A stretch of DNA of 64,000 nucleotides from Myxococcales bacterium (GTDB taxonomy: Bacteria > Myxococcota_A > Polyangia > Haliangiales > Haliangiaceae). Each line of letters begins with the position of its first letter. Position 1 is the stretch's first letter. Of this stretch, positions 18,123-26,890 are shown piece after piece. The stretch is taken from positions 1 to 64,000 of the forward strand of contig CANKMW010000005.1 of the NCBI GenBank assembly GCA_947483555.1. The letters are read 5' to 3'. The notes under the pieces are model-generated. The model made no database searches and had not been told where the DNA came from. It saw only the letters and a list, made by a program, of their open reading frames with translations. The position numbers were made by a program, and so were the translations under genes.

Positions 18123-19004
18123 CTACCGATGACGCGCCAGCGCGGCGCGCAGGCCGGCGCGGATGGCGGTGGCGAGCAGGTCGGCGACGGTGTGATGGAG
18201 GCGGCCGTAGAAACGCTGGCTGCGATGCTGGAGGTAGAACGGTTTGCGGACCGGCCGGAACGCGGGGAGCACGCGCACCGGCGCGGTGGCGGGCACGGTC
18301 TGGCGCGGCTTGACGGCGCGGCCGAGGCCGAGCTCGACGCCAAGCAGGATCCCGGCCTCGTTGTGGAGGAAGGAGCGGCGCCAGCGGCGGGGGCGGGCGC
18401 GGGCCGGCTGCTCGGCGAAGAACCAGGCCGTGGTGCGGTCGGCGGCGTTGGCGTCGAGGTAGACGTCGGTGGGGCCGCCGCCCAGCGACTCGATCATGAC
18501 CATCTCCTCGTGGCCGACCGCCACGCTGACCACGTCGTCGCGGTCGCTGGCGAGGTCGGTGACGATGAAGTCGGCGGCGCCGCGCGACAGCATGCCGGGC
18601 AACAGGTCGGCGCCGGCGGTCCGGATCTCGAGCTGCACCGAGGGGTGGTCGCGGAGCAGGCCGGCGAGGGCGGGCAGGATCATGCCCGGCACGATCGACG
18701 ATGGCCCGGCGACCCGGACCTCGCCGCGCAGCGCCCGGTGCGACGGCCGCAGCTCGCCGAGCAGCTCGTCCTCGAGCGCGCGCTGGGCGTGGACGAAGCC
18801 GAGCACGCGACGGCCGGCATCGGTCAGCGTGGGCCCGGCCGGGCCGCGCACCAGCAGCGTCACCGCCAGGTGATCCTCGAGCCCGGCGATGCGGCGCGAC
18901 AGCGCCGGCTGGCTCAGGTGCAGCTCGCCGGCGGCGCGCGTGAAGCTGCCGGCCTTGACCACGGCCGCGAACGCGGCGAGCTGATCCTGCGACAACGGCA
19001 ACAC
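18123..19004 (-). CDS. LysR-family transcriptional regulator
   Basis: A 293-residue regulator. The N-terminal winged helix-turn-helix is textbook (about 5-63: LAAFAAVVKAGSFTRAAGEL followed by HLSQPALSRRIAGLEDHL), and the effector-binding domain spans about 90-290 (EVRVAGPSS...). It probably controls the divergent EamA-like gene from the 91-bp shared region, which holds two inverted repeats of LysR-box size. Start is GTG at 19004 with a TATGCT hexamer 6 nt upstream. The ligand cannot be inferred. Confidence 0.92.
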   Translation of the reverse strand: MLPLSQDQLAAFAAVVKAGSFTRAAGELHLSQPALSRRIAGLEDHLAVTLLVRGPAGPTLTDAGRRVLGFVHAQRALEDELLGELRPSHRALRGEVRVAGPSSIVPGMILPALAGLLRDHPSVQLEIRTAGADLLPGMLSRGAADFIVTDLASDRDDVVSVAVGHEEMVMIESLGGGPTDVYLDANAADRTTAWFFAEQPARARPRRWRRSFLHNEAGILLGVELGLGRAVKPRQTVPATAPVRVLPAFRPVRKPFYLQHRSQRFYGRLHHTVADLLATAIRAGLRAALARHR

Positions 19005-19010
19005 GGCGCC

Positions 19011-19016
19011 AGCATA
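19011..19016 (-). promoter_or_regulatory. Putative -10 hexamer of the lysR gene
   Basis: TATGCT on the minus strand ends 6 nt before the GTG at 19004, leaving no room for an SD. Confidence 0.35.
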
Positions 19017-19024
19017 GCGCCATC

Positions 19025-19065
19025 ATGCGCGCAACGCATTAGTCCATGACAAAGATGCAATGGAC
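19025..19065. promoter_or_regulatory. Candidate LysR operator (two inverted repeats)
   Basis: ATGCG-CGCAA-CGCAT at 19025-19039 and GTCCAT-N12-ATGGAC at 19042-19065 are both perfect dyads in the region between lysR and the divergent transporter gene. Their placement over both expected promoters fits autorepression plus activation of the neighbour. Confidence 0.5.
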
Positions 19066-19095
19066 GCATCGCAGCCGAGACCGCAGAGTGCTCGC

Positions 19096-19455
19096 ATGTT
19101 CGGTCATGTGGTCCCCCTCGTGCTCACCGTCGGCAGCGGCGTGCTCTATCACCTCGCGCTGCGGGGCCAGAGCGGCGCCACCAACCCGTGGCCGTTCCTC
19201 GCCGTCGCCTATGCGGTGGCCTTCGTGCTGTCGGCGGTGGCGTGGGCCGTGACCAGCGGTGCCGGCACCGCGACGCTCGATCGCCGCGCGCTGGGCGGCG
19301 CCGCGCTGCTCGGCGGGGCCGCGATCGGGATCGAGCTCGGCTACTATCTCGCCTACCGCGCCGGCTGGGCGCTCGGCCAGGTCTCGCTCGTCAACGCCGG
19401 CTGCGTCGCCGCGCTGCTGTCGTTGGTCGGTGCAGTGGGACGCCGGTCGTGGTAA
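19096..19455 (+). CDS. EamA-like small membrane transporter, apparently shortened
   Basis: A 119-residue protein with about four hydrophobic helices (VVPLVLTVGSGVLYHLAL; FLAVAYAVAFVLSAVAWAV; ALLGGAAIGIELGYYLAY; ALGQVSLVNAGCVAALLSLVG). This is the half-size EamA/DMT arrangement found in proteins of about 140 residues. Those end with a further segment (typically a FxERL loop and a last helix), whereas this protein stops after LVGAVGRRSW. The C-terminal helix is thus missing, perhaps through a frameshift just before 19440. Divergent from lysR. Function in metabolite or drug efflux is a family guess. Confidence 0.6.
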   Translation: MFGHVVPLVLTVGSGVLYHLALRGQSGATNPWPFLAVAYAVAFVLSAVAWAVTSGAGTATLDRRALGGAALLGGAAIGIELGYYLAYRAGWALGQVSLVNAGCVAALLSLVGAVGRRSW

Positions 19456-19464
19456 CGAGCGGAG

Positions 19465-21162
19465 ATGTCCAGTCCCGACGGTGAGCGAGCGCCCGACAGC
19501 GCGGCGTCGTACCTGGCCCGCTGCCTGGTCGCCGACCACCGCTACGTGATCCGCAACCTGCCCGAGGCGGCGCCGCTGGCGGCAGTCAGCGACTGGATCC
19601 TGACCGGCGGCGACGGCGTCGGGCTGGCCATCGCGTGCATCATCGACCGCGACGCCGATCCCCACAAGCGCTTCACGCTCGACCCCGAGCGGGTCGACGA
19701 GGTCGCCGCCGCGTGCCGCAAGTACGCCGGCTCGGTGCACGGCGTCAAGGAGACGGTCACCATCGAGATCTGGGAGGTGGGCGCCGGGGTTCCCGATACC
19801 GGCGATCGGGCCCGACTCGAGGGCTACGCGTTCCGGCGGGTGACCCAGAAGGGGGTCGCGATCCGCGCCTACGCAGTCAACACGGCCGCCACCAACGGCT
19901 TGCCCGGCGACCTGTTCTCGACCGCCGCCGACGGCGCGACCCGCCAGCCGTGGCTGCGCCAGATCCTGAGCGAGCCGCGGCGCAGCGATCAAGCGCTGGC
20001 GGTGGCGGCCACGGCGCACGACAAGGTCGCCCACTTCGACACTCGCCCGATCGCGACCTACGCGCTGCTGCTGGCGTTCTTCGCCATGTTCGTCGTCGAG
20101 CTGGCGTGGACCGTGATGCCCGCCGACGGGGTCTCACCCGGCCTCGGCACGCTGATCGCGCTCGGCGGGCTCGAGCACGAGCGCTTCGACGCCGGTGAGT
20201 GGTGGCGGATGTTGACGTGCGCGTTCTTGCACGGCAATCCGCTCCACCTGCTGTTCAACGCGGTGGCGATGTACATGGCCGGCGGCGTGCTCGAGAACCT
20301 GATCGGGCGGCGCTGGATGGTGGCGCTGTTCGTGATCGGCGCGCTGGGCGGCTCGGCCGCGTCGCTGTCCATCAACGCCGACAACATCACGTCGGTGGGC
20401 GCGTCGGGCGCGATCATGGCGCTGCTCGCCGCGGCGATGGTGGCGAGCCTGCGGCTGCCCAAGGGCCCGGCGCGGACGCAGATCCTGGTGTCGCTGGGGC
20501 AGATCTTGATCCCGAGCCTGTTGCCGCTGGCGTCGGCCGGCGGCGGCAAGGTCGACTTCGCCGCCCACCTCGGCGGCGCGCTCGCCGGCGCGGTCGGCGG
20601 CGGCTTGCTGCTGCTGACCTGGGCCCGCGACGCCGAGCACCCCCGCGCCGGCGCCTTCGCCGCGGTGGTGGCGGCGGCCGGCCTCGCGTTCACCGGCTAC
20701 GGATGGATCCGACTCGCCGCCGACCACGACGAGTACGCCCGCACCTTCGTCGGTGCCGGCGTCCTGGCCCGCAATCCTGCGCTGGCCAAGGAGCTCATCC
20801 CCGACGGCGAGCTGCCCAAGGACGACGCCGAGATCGCGGCGCGGAGCGCCGACCTGCTGACCAGGTACCCCCGCGACCCGCGCGCCCAGTACTTCGCCGC
20901 GGTGCTCGCGATCGAGGCCGGCGACGTCGAGCGGGCCCGCGGCCACCTCGAGCGCGCGATCGCCGAGCAGGATCTCCGCATGCTGCTCACCAACCCCGAA
21001 CGCTTCGAGGTCTTTCTGCGCCACGCGCTGGCGGTCACCCACGAGCGCGAGGACAACCTGGCCGCCGCCCGGGCCGCCGCGGCGCCGAGCTGCAAGGCCG
21101 GCGTCGCGATCGACGACGGCGAGGTGCGCGCGTTCTACGAGCGGATGTGCGCCGCACCCTGA
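19465..21162 (+). CDS. Rhomboid-family intramembrane serine protease with C-terminal helical extension
   Basis: A 565-residue protease. The cytosolic N-terminal domain (about 1-190) is of unknown type. The six-helix rhomboid core spans about 195-420: HGNPLHLLFN in the second helix, catalytic Ser314 in VGASGAIM and catalytic His368 in AAHLGGALAG. Rhomboids cleave transmembrane substrates. The C-terminal part (about 440-565) has TPR-like helix pairs (ARGHLERAIAEQDLRML). The gene ends 1 nt before an opposing tRNA-Arg gene. The N-terminal domain's absence from standard rhomboids suggests a sensory or substrate-capturing role; this is inference. Confidence 0.9.
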   Translation: MSSPDGERAPDSAASYLARCLVADHRYVIRNLPEAAPLAAVSDWILTGGDGVGLAIACIIDRDADPHKRFTLDPERVDEVAAACRKYAGSVHGVKETVTIEIWEVGAGVPDTGDRARLEGYAFRRVTQKGVAIRAYAVNTAATNGLPGDLFSTAADGATRQPWLRQILSEPRRSDQALAVAATAHDKVAHFDTRPIATYALLLAFFAMFVVELAWTVMPADGVSPGLGTLIALGGLEHERFDAGEWWRMLTCAFLHGNPLHLLFNAVAMYMAGGVLENLIGRRWMVALFVIGALGGSAASLSINADNITSVGASGAIMALLAAAMVASLRLPKGPARTQILVSLGQILIPSLLPLASAGGGKVDFAAHLGGALAGAVGGGLLLLTWARDAEHPRAGAFAAVVAAAGLAFTGYGWIRLAADHDEYARTFVGAGVLARNPALAKELIPDGELPKDDAEIAARSADLLTRYPRDPRAQYFAAVLAIEAGDVERARGHLERAIAEQDLRMLLTNPERFEVFLRHALAVTHEREDNLAAARAAAAPSCKAGVAIDDGEVRAFYERMCAAP

Positions 21163-21163
21163 G

Positions 21164-21238
21164 CGCGCCCAGGAGGGCTCGAACCTCCGACCCCCGACTT
21201 AGAAGGTCGGTGCTCTGATCCAGCTGAGCTATGGGCGC
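21164..21238 (-). tRNA. tRNA-Arg (TCT)
   Basis: Minus-strand cloverleaf: acceptor GCGCCCA/TGGGCGC, anticodon stem CCGAC/GTCGG around CTTCTAA (anticodon TCT), T-arm GGAGGTTCGAGCCCTCC. Discriminator G; CCA not encoded. Its 3' end abuts the stop of the convergent rhomboid gene. Confidence 0.95.
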
Positions 21239-21239
21239 G

Positions 21240-21297
21240 GGTCTCGTCGGTCTCGTCGGCCTCGTCGGCCTCGTCGGCTGTCTCGTCGGCTGTCTCG
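21240..21297. repeat. TCGTCGG microsatellite between tRNA genes
   Basis: About six tandem copies of TCTCGTCGG or a variant with CC or CTG joints fill the whole gap between tRNA-Arg and tRNA-Pro. Probably a slippage product of the tRNA spacer; it would be part of the tRNA precursor if the two are cotranscribed. Confidence 0.8.
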
Positions 21298-21371
21298 TCG
21301 GGGTGAGAGGATTCGAACCTCCGACTCCCTGGTCCCAAACCAGGTGCGCTACCAGGCTGCGCTACACCCCG
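21298..21371 (-). tRNA. tRNA-Pro (TGG)
   Basis: Minus-strand cloverleaf: acceptor CGGGGTG/CACCCCG, anticodon stem CCTGG/CCAGG around TTTGGGA (anticodon TGG), T-arm GGAGGTTCGAATCCTCT. Discriminator A; CCA not encoded. Lies upstream of tRNA-Arg and is probably cotranscribed with it. Confidence 0.95.
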
Positions 21372-21434
21372 ATCACTCGCCGGTCGCGAGCCCAGAAGGG
21401 ATACCGGGAAGGGGGCGGTCGCGCAAGCCCGCGA

Positions 21435-22064
21435 TCACGTCCGAGTGAGGTATCCGCGCAGCCGCGGCGCGAGGGCGGCCATGGCGCGGGCGCGGTGCGA
21501 GACGTGGCCCTTGGGGCCGAGGCCGGCCTCGGCGAACGTCTGTCCGATCTCCGGACAGTAAAACAGGGGATCGTAGCCGAACCCGCCGCTGCCGCGGGGG
21601 GCATCGAGGATCACGCCTTCGACCACGCCGTCGCTGGTGACCAGCTCGTCGCCGAGCGGCCCGGCCGGATCGGCGAGCACCAGCGCGCATCGGAAGCGGG
21701 CGGTTCGCAGCTCGGCGGACACGTCGGAGAGCGCGCGCAGGAGCTTGGCGTTGTTGGCGCCGTCGTCGCCGTGCGCGCCGGCCCAGCGGGCGCTGAACAC
21801 GCCGGGCGCGCCGTCGAGCGCATCGACCTCGAGACCGCTGTCATCGGCCAGCGCCGGCCAGCCGGTGATGGCGGCGATCTCGCGCGCCTTCTTGGCCGCG
21901 TTGCCGACCAGGGTGTCGGCGTCCTCGATCACGTCGGCGATGGCGCGGCCGAGCAGGGTCGCGGCGTCGGCGACCCCGACCACGTCGACGCCCGAGTCGG
22001 CCAGCAACGCGTGCAGCTCGGCCAGCTTGCCGCGGTTGCGGGTCGCGAACACCAGCGGCCTCAT
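21435..22064 (-). CDS. rdgB: XTP/dITP diphosphatase (Ham1/RdgB family)
   Basis: A 209-residue nucleotide-pool sanitising enzyme that hydrolyses ITP, dITP and XTP to monophosphates. Signatures: N-terminal [11 protein letters not shown] (substrate loop), [15 protein letters not shown] (catalytic acids), SARWAG and the C-terminal GFGYDPLFY and SHRARA motifs. Length matches the family (about 195-210). The ATG overlaps the rph stop by 4 nt (ATGA), reproducing the widespread rph-rdgB pairing. Confidence 0.95.
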   Translation of the reverse strand: MRPLVFATRNRGKLAELHALLADSGVDVVGVADAATLLGRAIADVIEDADTLVGNAAKKAREIAAITGWPALADDSGLEVDALDGAPGVFSARWAGAHGDDGANNAKLLRALSDVSAELRTARFRCALVLADPAGPLGDELVTSDGVVEGVILDAPRGSGGFGYDPLFYCPEIGQTFAEAGLGPKGHVSHRARAMAALAPRLRGYLTRT

Positions 22065-22765
22065 GCAAAGACCACCGCGCGCTGCGCCGCCGCGATCTGC
22101 ACGATGCCGCCGGCCGCCAGATCGAGCATGGCGTCGAGCTGGGCCCGCGAGTAGGCGGCGCCTTCGGCGGTGCCCTGGACCTCGATCAGCCCGCCGTCCT
22201 CGGTCATGACCACGTTCATGTCGACGTCGGCGCGCGAGTCCTCGATGTACGGCAGGTCGAGCACGACCTGGCCATCGACGATGCCAACCGAAACCGCCGC
22301 CACCGGCGGCCGCAGCGCGCCGAGATCGGCGAGCACGCCCCGGCCGACCAGCTGGCGCAGCGCCAGGCCGATCGCCACCCAGGCGCCGGTGATCGAGGTG
22401 ACCCGGGTGCCGCCATCGGCGACCAGGACGTCGCAATCGACGGTGATCGTCCGTTCGCCGAGCGCGCGCAGATCGACGGCGGCGCGCAGGGCCCGTCCGA
22501 TCAGGCGCTGGATCTCCTTGCCGCGGCCCCCGGGGTCACGCTTGCTGCGGGTGTGGGTCGCGCGCGGCAGCATGGCGTATTCGGCCGTGATCCAGCCCTT
22601 GCCCTTGCCGGCGAGGAACGACGGCACGGTTTCCTCGACCGAGGCCGAGCACACCACCCAGGTGTCGCCGAGCTTGACCAGGGCCGAGCCCTCGGCGTGC
22701 TTCTGGAAGCCGGGGATGATCTCGAGGGATCGCAGTTGATCGGGGCGTCGACCGTCGGGGCGCAT
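22061..22765 (-). CDS. rph: Ribonuclease PH
   Basis: A 234-residue phosphorolytic 3'-5' exoribonuclease that trims tRNA 3' ends. Signatures: [12 protein letters not shown] at the start, [17 protein letters not shown] and the phosphate-binding region, [18 protein letters not shown], and [15 protein letters not shown]. The tRNAs in this window do not encode CCA, so 3' trimming plus CCA addition is required for them. The ATG at 22765 fits the family start exactly; a TATGGT hexamer ends 8 nt before it. Confidence 0.96.
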   Translation of the reverse strand: MRPDGRRPDQLRSLEIIPGFQKHAEGSALVKLGDTWVVCSASVEETVPSFLAGKGKGWITAEYAMLPRATHTRSKRDPGGRGKEIQRLIGRALRAAVDLRALGERTITVDCDVLVADGGTRVTSITGAWVAIGLALRQLVGRGVLADLGALRPPVAAVSVGIVDGQVVLDLPYIEDSRADVDMNVVMTEDGGLIEVQGTAEGAAYSRAQLDAMLDLAAGGIVQIAAAQRAVVFA

Positions 22766-22773
22766 GGCCGCGG

Positions 22774-22779
22774 ACCATA
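22774..22779 (-). promoter_or_regulatory. Putative -10 hexamer of rph-rdgB
   Basis: TATGGT on the minus strand ends 8 nt before the rph ATG at 22765, with no SD between. Confidence 0.35.
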
Positions 22780-22796
22780 CACCGTCTGCACACCGT

Positions 22797-23573
22797 CTAC
22801 CGATCGGCGAGCTGCGAGCTGATCGCCTGCGCGAGGGCGGCGGCGATCGCGGCTTGCACCGCGGGGCGGGCCAGCTCCTGGCCCTCGATCGGGTGGTCGA
22901 TGAAGCCGACCTCGACCAGCACCGCCGGCATGGTGGCGCCGAGCAAGACGTGGTGGGCGTCCTGGCGCACGCCGCGGTCGCCGGCCGCGCCGCGGATCGC
23001 GCGCAGCTCGCGCTGCACCGCTGCCGCCAGCTCGGCGGCCTCCCACTGGCACGCGCCGCGCTCGACATCATCGAGGATCGACGCCGTGGCGTCGTCGAGC
23101 CCGGGCCGCGGTGTCCCGGTCTCGCTGCGCAGCGCCCGGCCGTCGACGTCGACGCCGCCCGCGGTGAGCACGAAGGTCTCGAAGCCGCGCTGCACGCGCT
23201 CCGGAGACGCGTTGCCGTGGATGCTGACGAACAGGTCGGCGCCGCGGCGGTTGGCCGCCGCGACCCGCTGCCGCAGGGTCAGCGTGGTGTCGCGGTCGCG
23301 GGTGAGCACCACCTCGATGCCGCGACCGACCAGCGCCTCGCGGACCGCGCGCGCCAGCACCAGCGTGAGCTGCTTCTCGGAAACGCCGGCGGTTCCGGAG
23401 GCGCCCGCGTTGGAGCCGCCGTGACCGGGATCGATCACCACGATCGGCCGGGCCCGTGGCGCGTCGGCCTTCAACATCGGGGCCGAGTCGGGCGCGGCGC
23501 TGACCGTGTGCGGCCCGCCAGCGACGCCAGCGACGACCGCGGCGGCAAGCAGGACGATGCAGCGGATGACCAC
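22797..23573 (-). CDS. N-acetylmuramoyl-L-alanine amidase (AmiC-type, Amidase_3)
   Basis: A 258-residue exported zinc amidase cleaving the stem peptide from peptidoglycan. The signal peptide covers about 1-25. The Amidase_3 fold shows [15 protein letters not shown] (zinc His), [23 protein letters not shown] (second zinc His) and the late catalytic Glu in [10 protein letters not shown]. The regulatory helix that blocks the site in division amidases appears as a segment around residues 145-165. GTG at 23573 is preferred because TATCCT lies 7 nt upstream and the signal peptide begins there. The rph start lies 31 nt downstream. Confidence 0.92.
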   Translation of the reverse strand: MVIRCIVLLAAAVVAGVAGGPHTVSAAPDSAPMLKADAPRARPIVVIDPGHGGSNAGASGTAGVSEKQLTLVLARAVREALVGRGIEVVLTRDRDTTLTLRQRVAAANRRGADLFVSIHGNASPERVQRGFETFVLTAGGVDVDGRALRSETGTPRPGLDDATASILDDVERGACQWEAAELAAAVQRELRAIRGAAGDRGVRQDAHHVLLGATMPAVLVEVGFIDHPIEGQELARPAVQAAIAAALAQAISSQLADR

Positions 23574-23580
23574 GACATGT

Positions 23581-23586
23581 AGGATA
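23581..23586 (-). promoter_or_regulatory. Putative -10 hexamer of the amidase gene
   Basis: TATCCT on the minus strand ends 7 nt before the GTG at 23573. It supports that start and a leaderless transcript. The 94-bp region to the divergent gene holds both promoters. Confidence 0.4.
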
Positions 23587-23667
23587 TCGTGCGACCAGGG
23601 GGTGGACGCCAGTATTCCGACCACGGCTTGACCCAACTACCTATGAGAGCTACGTTTTTTCCTTCGC

Positions 23668-25350
23668 ATGGAACGTGACCGTCGCTCCTTGTCCGCGCTG
23701 GAGCTGATCCTGCTCGGTGCGGTCATGGCGGAGGTCTCGATCGGGCGGCTCCTGGTTCGCGGCCTCGAGAAGAAGCCGGTCTTCATCAAGGGCCAGGCCC
23801 AGAAGCTGGTCCCGCCGAGCTGGTTCGTCGCCCTCGATTACGTCGCGCTGTTCCTCCTCTACTTCGTCGCGTTGCTCGGTGTCATCGTGCTGACGGTGCG
23901 GGCGCACGAGGCGATGCTGGGCGCGCGTCATGGCCGTCCCGCCGAGCGCATCGGCCGGGGCATCGACGGTGTCACCGCCGGCGGGATGGCGGTGGTGGCG
24001 ACGCTGGCGGTGATGGCCGACCCGGCCACGGTGCAGACGTTCCTGCACGTCGCGCTGCTGGTGGTCGCGATCCATCAGGTCGTGCGGGTGTGGGCACGCA
24101 AGGTCGACGTCGGAGCCGCGATCGGCCTGACCGTCTGCGCCGCCCCGATCCTGATCTACTGCGGGGCGTCGCTGCTGTCGGCCCAGCTGTGGAGCGAGGA
24201 CCAGTTGCTGGGTGGCGAGGCGCGGGCCGCCATCGGCAAGCTGGCCCGCAACGGGCTGGCGGTGGCGGCGATCGCGTCGCCGTATTGCCTGGCGCCGCGG
24301 CCGTTCGCGCGCTCGATGACCCGCGTGCTGCCGTTCGCGATCGCGCTGCTGATCGCCGGTGCGGGTGCAGCGGCGCTCCGCATCGACTACCTGTCGACGG
24401 TCAAGGCGGTCAACCGCGTGCTCGGTCTCGACCTGCGGGTCGACGCGCCCCAGGACCAGATCGCGCTCTACCTGCTCGCGTTCGCGACCGTGACCTGGAC
24501 CGTGACCGCATGCGTGACGGCGGCTTCGCCGGCGCGGCGACGGGTCGGGTTCGGCCTCGCGCTGCTGGTGCTCGCCGGGCACGGGTTCGCGTGGCCGGCG
24601 GCGTTCGTCACCGCCGCCACCGGCCTGGTCCTGCTCGGCGACGGCGCGCGGCGCGTGCGGGACGAGGAGCGGGCGGCGTTCATCCCGGTGACCCCGCCGA
24701 TCGAGGACGAGGTGTGGCAGGCGTTCGTCGGTCACCTGGTGGCGGCCTTGCGTCACAAGCACGGCGACGGCGCGGTCAGCGCCGTCTCGGTGCGCGGCGA
24801 AGGCGAGCACACCTCGACCGTGGTGGTCACCGAGCGCCACGGGGTGCCGGTCCGCCTGCGCGTCGAGCGCATGGCGCGAGCGGTGGTGGTGGTCGACGTG
24901 GTGTGCGGCCGTGAGGTCGATGCCGGCCGCGCGGCGACCTGGACCGTGGTCGCGCGCGGCGGCGCGGCCGGCACCGGCAGTCACCCGGAGCCGCCGGCGG
25001 CCGGGCCCGTGATGCGCGCCGACGATGCGCCGTTCGACCAGCGCTTCCGCTCGCGTGGCGATCGCGACGTCATGCTGCGCCTGCTCGACAGCGGGCTGCG
25101 CGCCCGCGCCGCCGCCTCGCTCGACGGTTGGCTGGCGTTCTGGGACGGCCAGTCGCTCCGCCACCGCGTGTTCCCCGGGCAGGGCGCGCCGCTGGATGTC
25201 CTCATCCCGCTGTCGCAGCTCGCCCTGGAGCGGCGCTCGACGCCGCAGAGCGTCGAGCACCTGGTGCTGGTGGTCGAGCTGTGCGTCGAGATCGCGGCGC
25301 CGGCGCTGGCGACGCGAGACGAGCCGGTGGCGCTCGGCGAGGCGACGTGA
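23668..25350 (+). CDS. Polytopic membrane protein with cytosolic C-terminal domain
   Basis: A 560-residue protein of unknown family. About eight to nine hydrophobic helices occupy residues 10-330 (for example YVALFLLYFVALLGVIVLTV near 58-78 and FAIALLIAGAGAAAL near 224-238). A mixed alpha/beta domain of about 220 residues (340-560) follows, containing VVTERHGVPVRLRVERM and VVVVDVVCG. It is coupled by a 4-nt GTGA overlap to the M28 peptidase gene. Neither part carries a motif I recognise. Confidence 0.75.
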   Translation: MERDRRSLSALELILLGAVMAEVSIGRLLVRGLEKKPVFIKGQAQKLVPPSWFVALDYVALFLLYFVALLGVIVLTVRAHEAMLGARHGRPAERIGRGIDGVTAGGMAVVATLAVMADPATVQTFLHVALLVVAIHQVVRVWARKVDVGAAIGLTVCAAPILIYCGASLLSAQLWSEDQLLGGEARAAIGKLARNGLAVAAIASPYCLAPRPFARSMTRVLPFAIALLIAGAGAAALRIDYLSTVKAVNRVLGLDLRVDAPQDQIALYLLAFATVTWTVTACVTAASPARRRVGFGLALLVLAGHGFAWPAAFVTAATGLVLLGDGARRVRDEERAAFIPVTPPIEDEVWQAFVGHLVAALRHKHGDGAVSAVSVRGEGEHTSTVVVTERHGVPVRLRVERMARAVVVVDVVCGREVDAGRAATWTVVARGGAAGTGSHPEPPAAGPVMRADDAPFDQRFRSRGDRDVMLRLLDSGLRARAAASLDGWLAFWDGQSLRHRVFPGQGAPLDVLIPLSQLALERRSTPQSVEHLVLVVELCVEIAAPALATRDEPVALGEAT

Positions 25351-26861
25351 GCCGGCGGTTGCGCGTCGCGGTCGCGGTCGCGGTTGCGGCTTGCACGACC
25401 GGGCGCGCCGGTGTGGTGCCGGTCGACCCGTTCGCCGCCGCGCCGCCCTTCGAGGAGTCCAGCGCGGCGGCCGGTGACGACGCCGACGACGCGGTCGCCA
25501 CCCCGATCGCCGACGCCTACCGCGCCGTGGCGGCGCGCATCCTCGCCGACGCCCGTGCCGATCGCGGTGGCTGGGACAAGCTCGCGCACCTCGCCGATCG
25601 GATCGGCAACCGGCTCGCAGGCTCGGCGGCGCTCGACCTGGCGATCGTGTGGGCGGCGGACGCGATGAGGCGCGACGGCCACGACGTGCGCACCGAACCG
25701 GTGATGGTGCCGCGCTGGGTGCGGGGCGCCGAGGCGGCCCGCATCGTGACGCCGGTGCAGCGCGACCTGGTCGTGCTCGGCCTCGGCGGCACGGTCGGTA
25801 CGCCGAAGGGCGGCGTGCGCGGCCAGGTGGTGGTGGTCCATGGCTGGTCCGAGCTGGCGGCCCGCAAGGCCGAGCTGGCGGGGGCGATCGTGCTCTACGA
25901 CGTCGCCATGCCGGCGTGGACCGAGGAGCATGGCAGCGGATACGGCGACGTGGTCCCGTTTCGCTGGGCCGGCGCCTCGGCGGCGGCTCGGTACGGCGCC
26001 GCCGCGGTCCTGATGCGCAGCGTGACGGCGCACAGCCTGCGTTCGCCCCACACCGGCAGCATGGGCTACGAGGACGGGGTGGCGAAGATCCCGGCGGCCG
26101 CCATCACCGTCGAGGACACCGAGCTGCTCGCCCGGCTGGCCGCCGCCGGCGACGTCACGGTGCAGCTCGAGCTCGGCGCCCGCATGCTGCCCGAGGTCCG
26201 GTCCGCCAACGTGATCGGCGAGCTGCGTGGTCGCGAACAGCCCGACCAGGTGGTGCTGATCGGCGCCCATCTCGACTCGTGGGACGTCGGGCAGGGTGCT
26301 CACGACGACGGCGCCGGCTGCATCCACGTCATGCAGGCGCTGACGGTGCTGCGCCGGCTCGGCCTGCAGCCGCGGCGCACGATCCGCGTGGTCCTGTTCA
26401 CCAACGAGGAGAACGGCCTGCGCGGCGCCGCTGGTTATGCCGCCGCGCACGCCGCCGAGGTCGGTGGCCACGTCGCGGCGCTCGAGAGCGACAGCGGTGG
26501 CTTCGCGCCCCGCGGCCTCGAGGTCGCGATCGGCGGCGACGGTAGCGACGAGGTGATGGCGCAGCTCGCCGACCTCGTCACGCTGCTGGCGCCGCTGGGA
26601 GCGACCACCCTCGAGCGTAGCGACCACCCCGGTGCCGACATCGCGCCGTTGACCCGGCAGGGCGTGCTCGGTCTCGGGCTGAGCACCGACGGTCGCCGCT
26701 ACTTCGACATCCACCACACCCACGCCGACACGCTCGACAAGGTCGACCCGCAAGCGCTGGCCGACGGCGTCGCCGCGGTCGCCGTGCTCGCCTACGTGCT
26801 CGCCGACCTGCCCGCGCCGCTGCACGTGCCGCCGCCGCCGGTCATCTACGTGTCACCCTGA
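25347..26861 (+). CDS. M28-family zinc aminopeptidase lipoprotein
   Basis: A 504-residue exported metallopeptidase. A short signal peptide with a lipobox-like VAACT (Cys near 15) and a linker lead into a PA-type insert domain (about 130-235). The catalytic M28 domain follows (about 285-485): His308 and Asp320 in IGAHLDSWD and HDDGAG, the catalytic Glu pair Glu354/Glu355 in TNEENGL, Asp382 in ESDSGG and a late zinc His near 457-460 (HHTHAD). Domain order matches carboxypeptidase Q-like enzymes, which release amino acids from peptides outside the cell. GTG at 25347 overlaps the previous stop. Confidence 0.9.
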   Translation: MSRRLRVAVAVAVAACTTGRAGVVPVDPFAAAPPFEESSAAAGDDADDAVATPIADAYRAVAARILADARADRGGWDKLAHLADRIGNRLAGSAALDLAIVWAADAMRRDGHDVRTEPVMVPRWVRGAEAARIVTPVQRDLVVLGLGGTVGTPKGGVRGQVVVVHGWSELAARKAELAGAIVLYDVAMPAWTEEHGSGYGDVVPFRWAGASAAARYGAAAVLMRSVTAHSLRSPHTGSMGYEDGVAKIPAAAITVEDTELLARLAAAGDVTVQLELGARMLPEVRSANVIGELRGREQPDQVVLIGAHLDSWDVGQGAHDDGAGCIHVMQALTVLRRLGLQPRRTIRVVLFTNEENGLRGAAGYAAAHAAEVGGHVAALESDSGGFAPRGLEVAIGGDGSDEVMAQLADLVTLLAPLGATTLERSDHPGADIAPLTRQGVLGLGLSTDGRRYFDIHHTHADTLDKVDPQALADGVAAVAVLAYVLADLPAPLHVPPPPVIYVSP

Positions 26862-26890
26862 GCGAGCCGACGGCGAGGCGACGGCGGGCC

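Noticed and set aside
21240..21297. Tandem TCGTCGG units as a CRISPR array
   Set aside because: Units are 9-12 bp with no unique spacers; it is a microsatellite.
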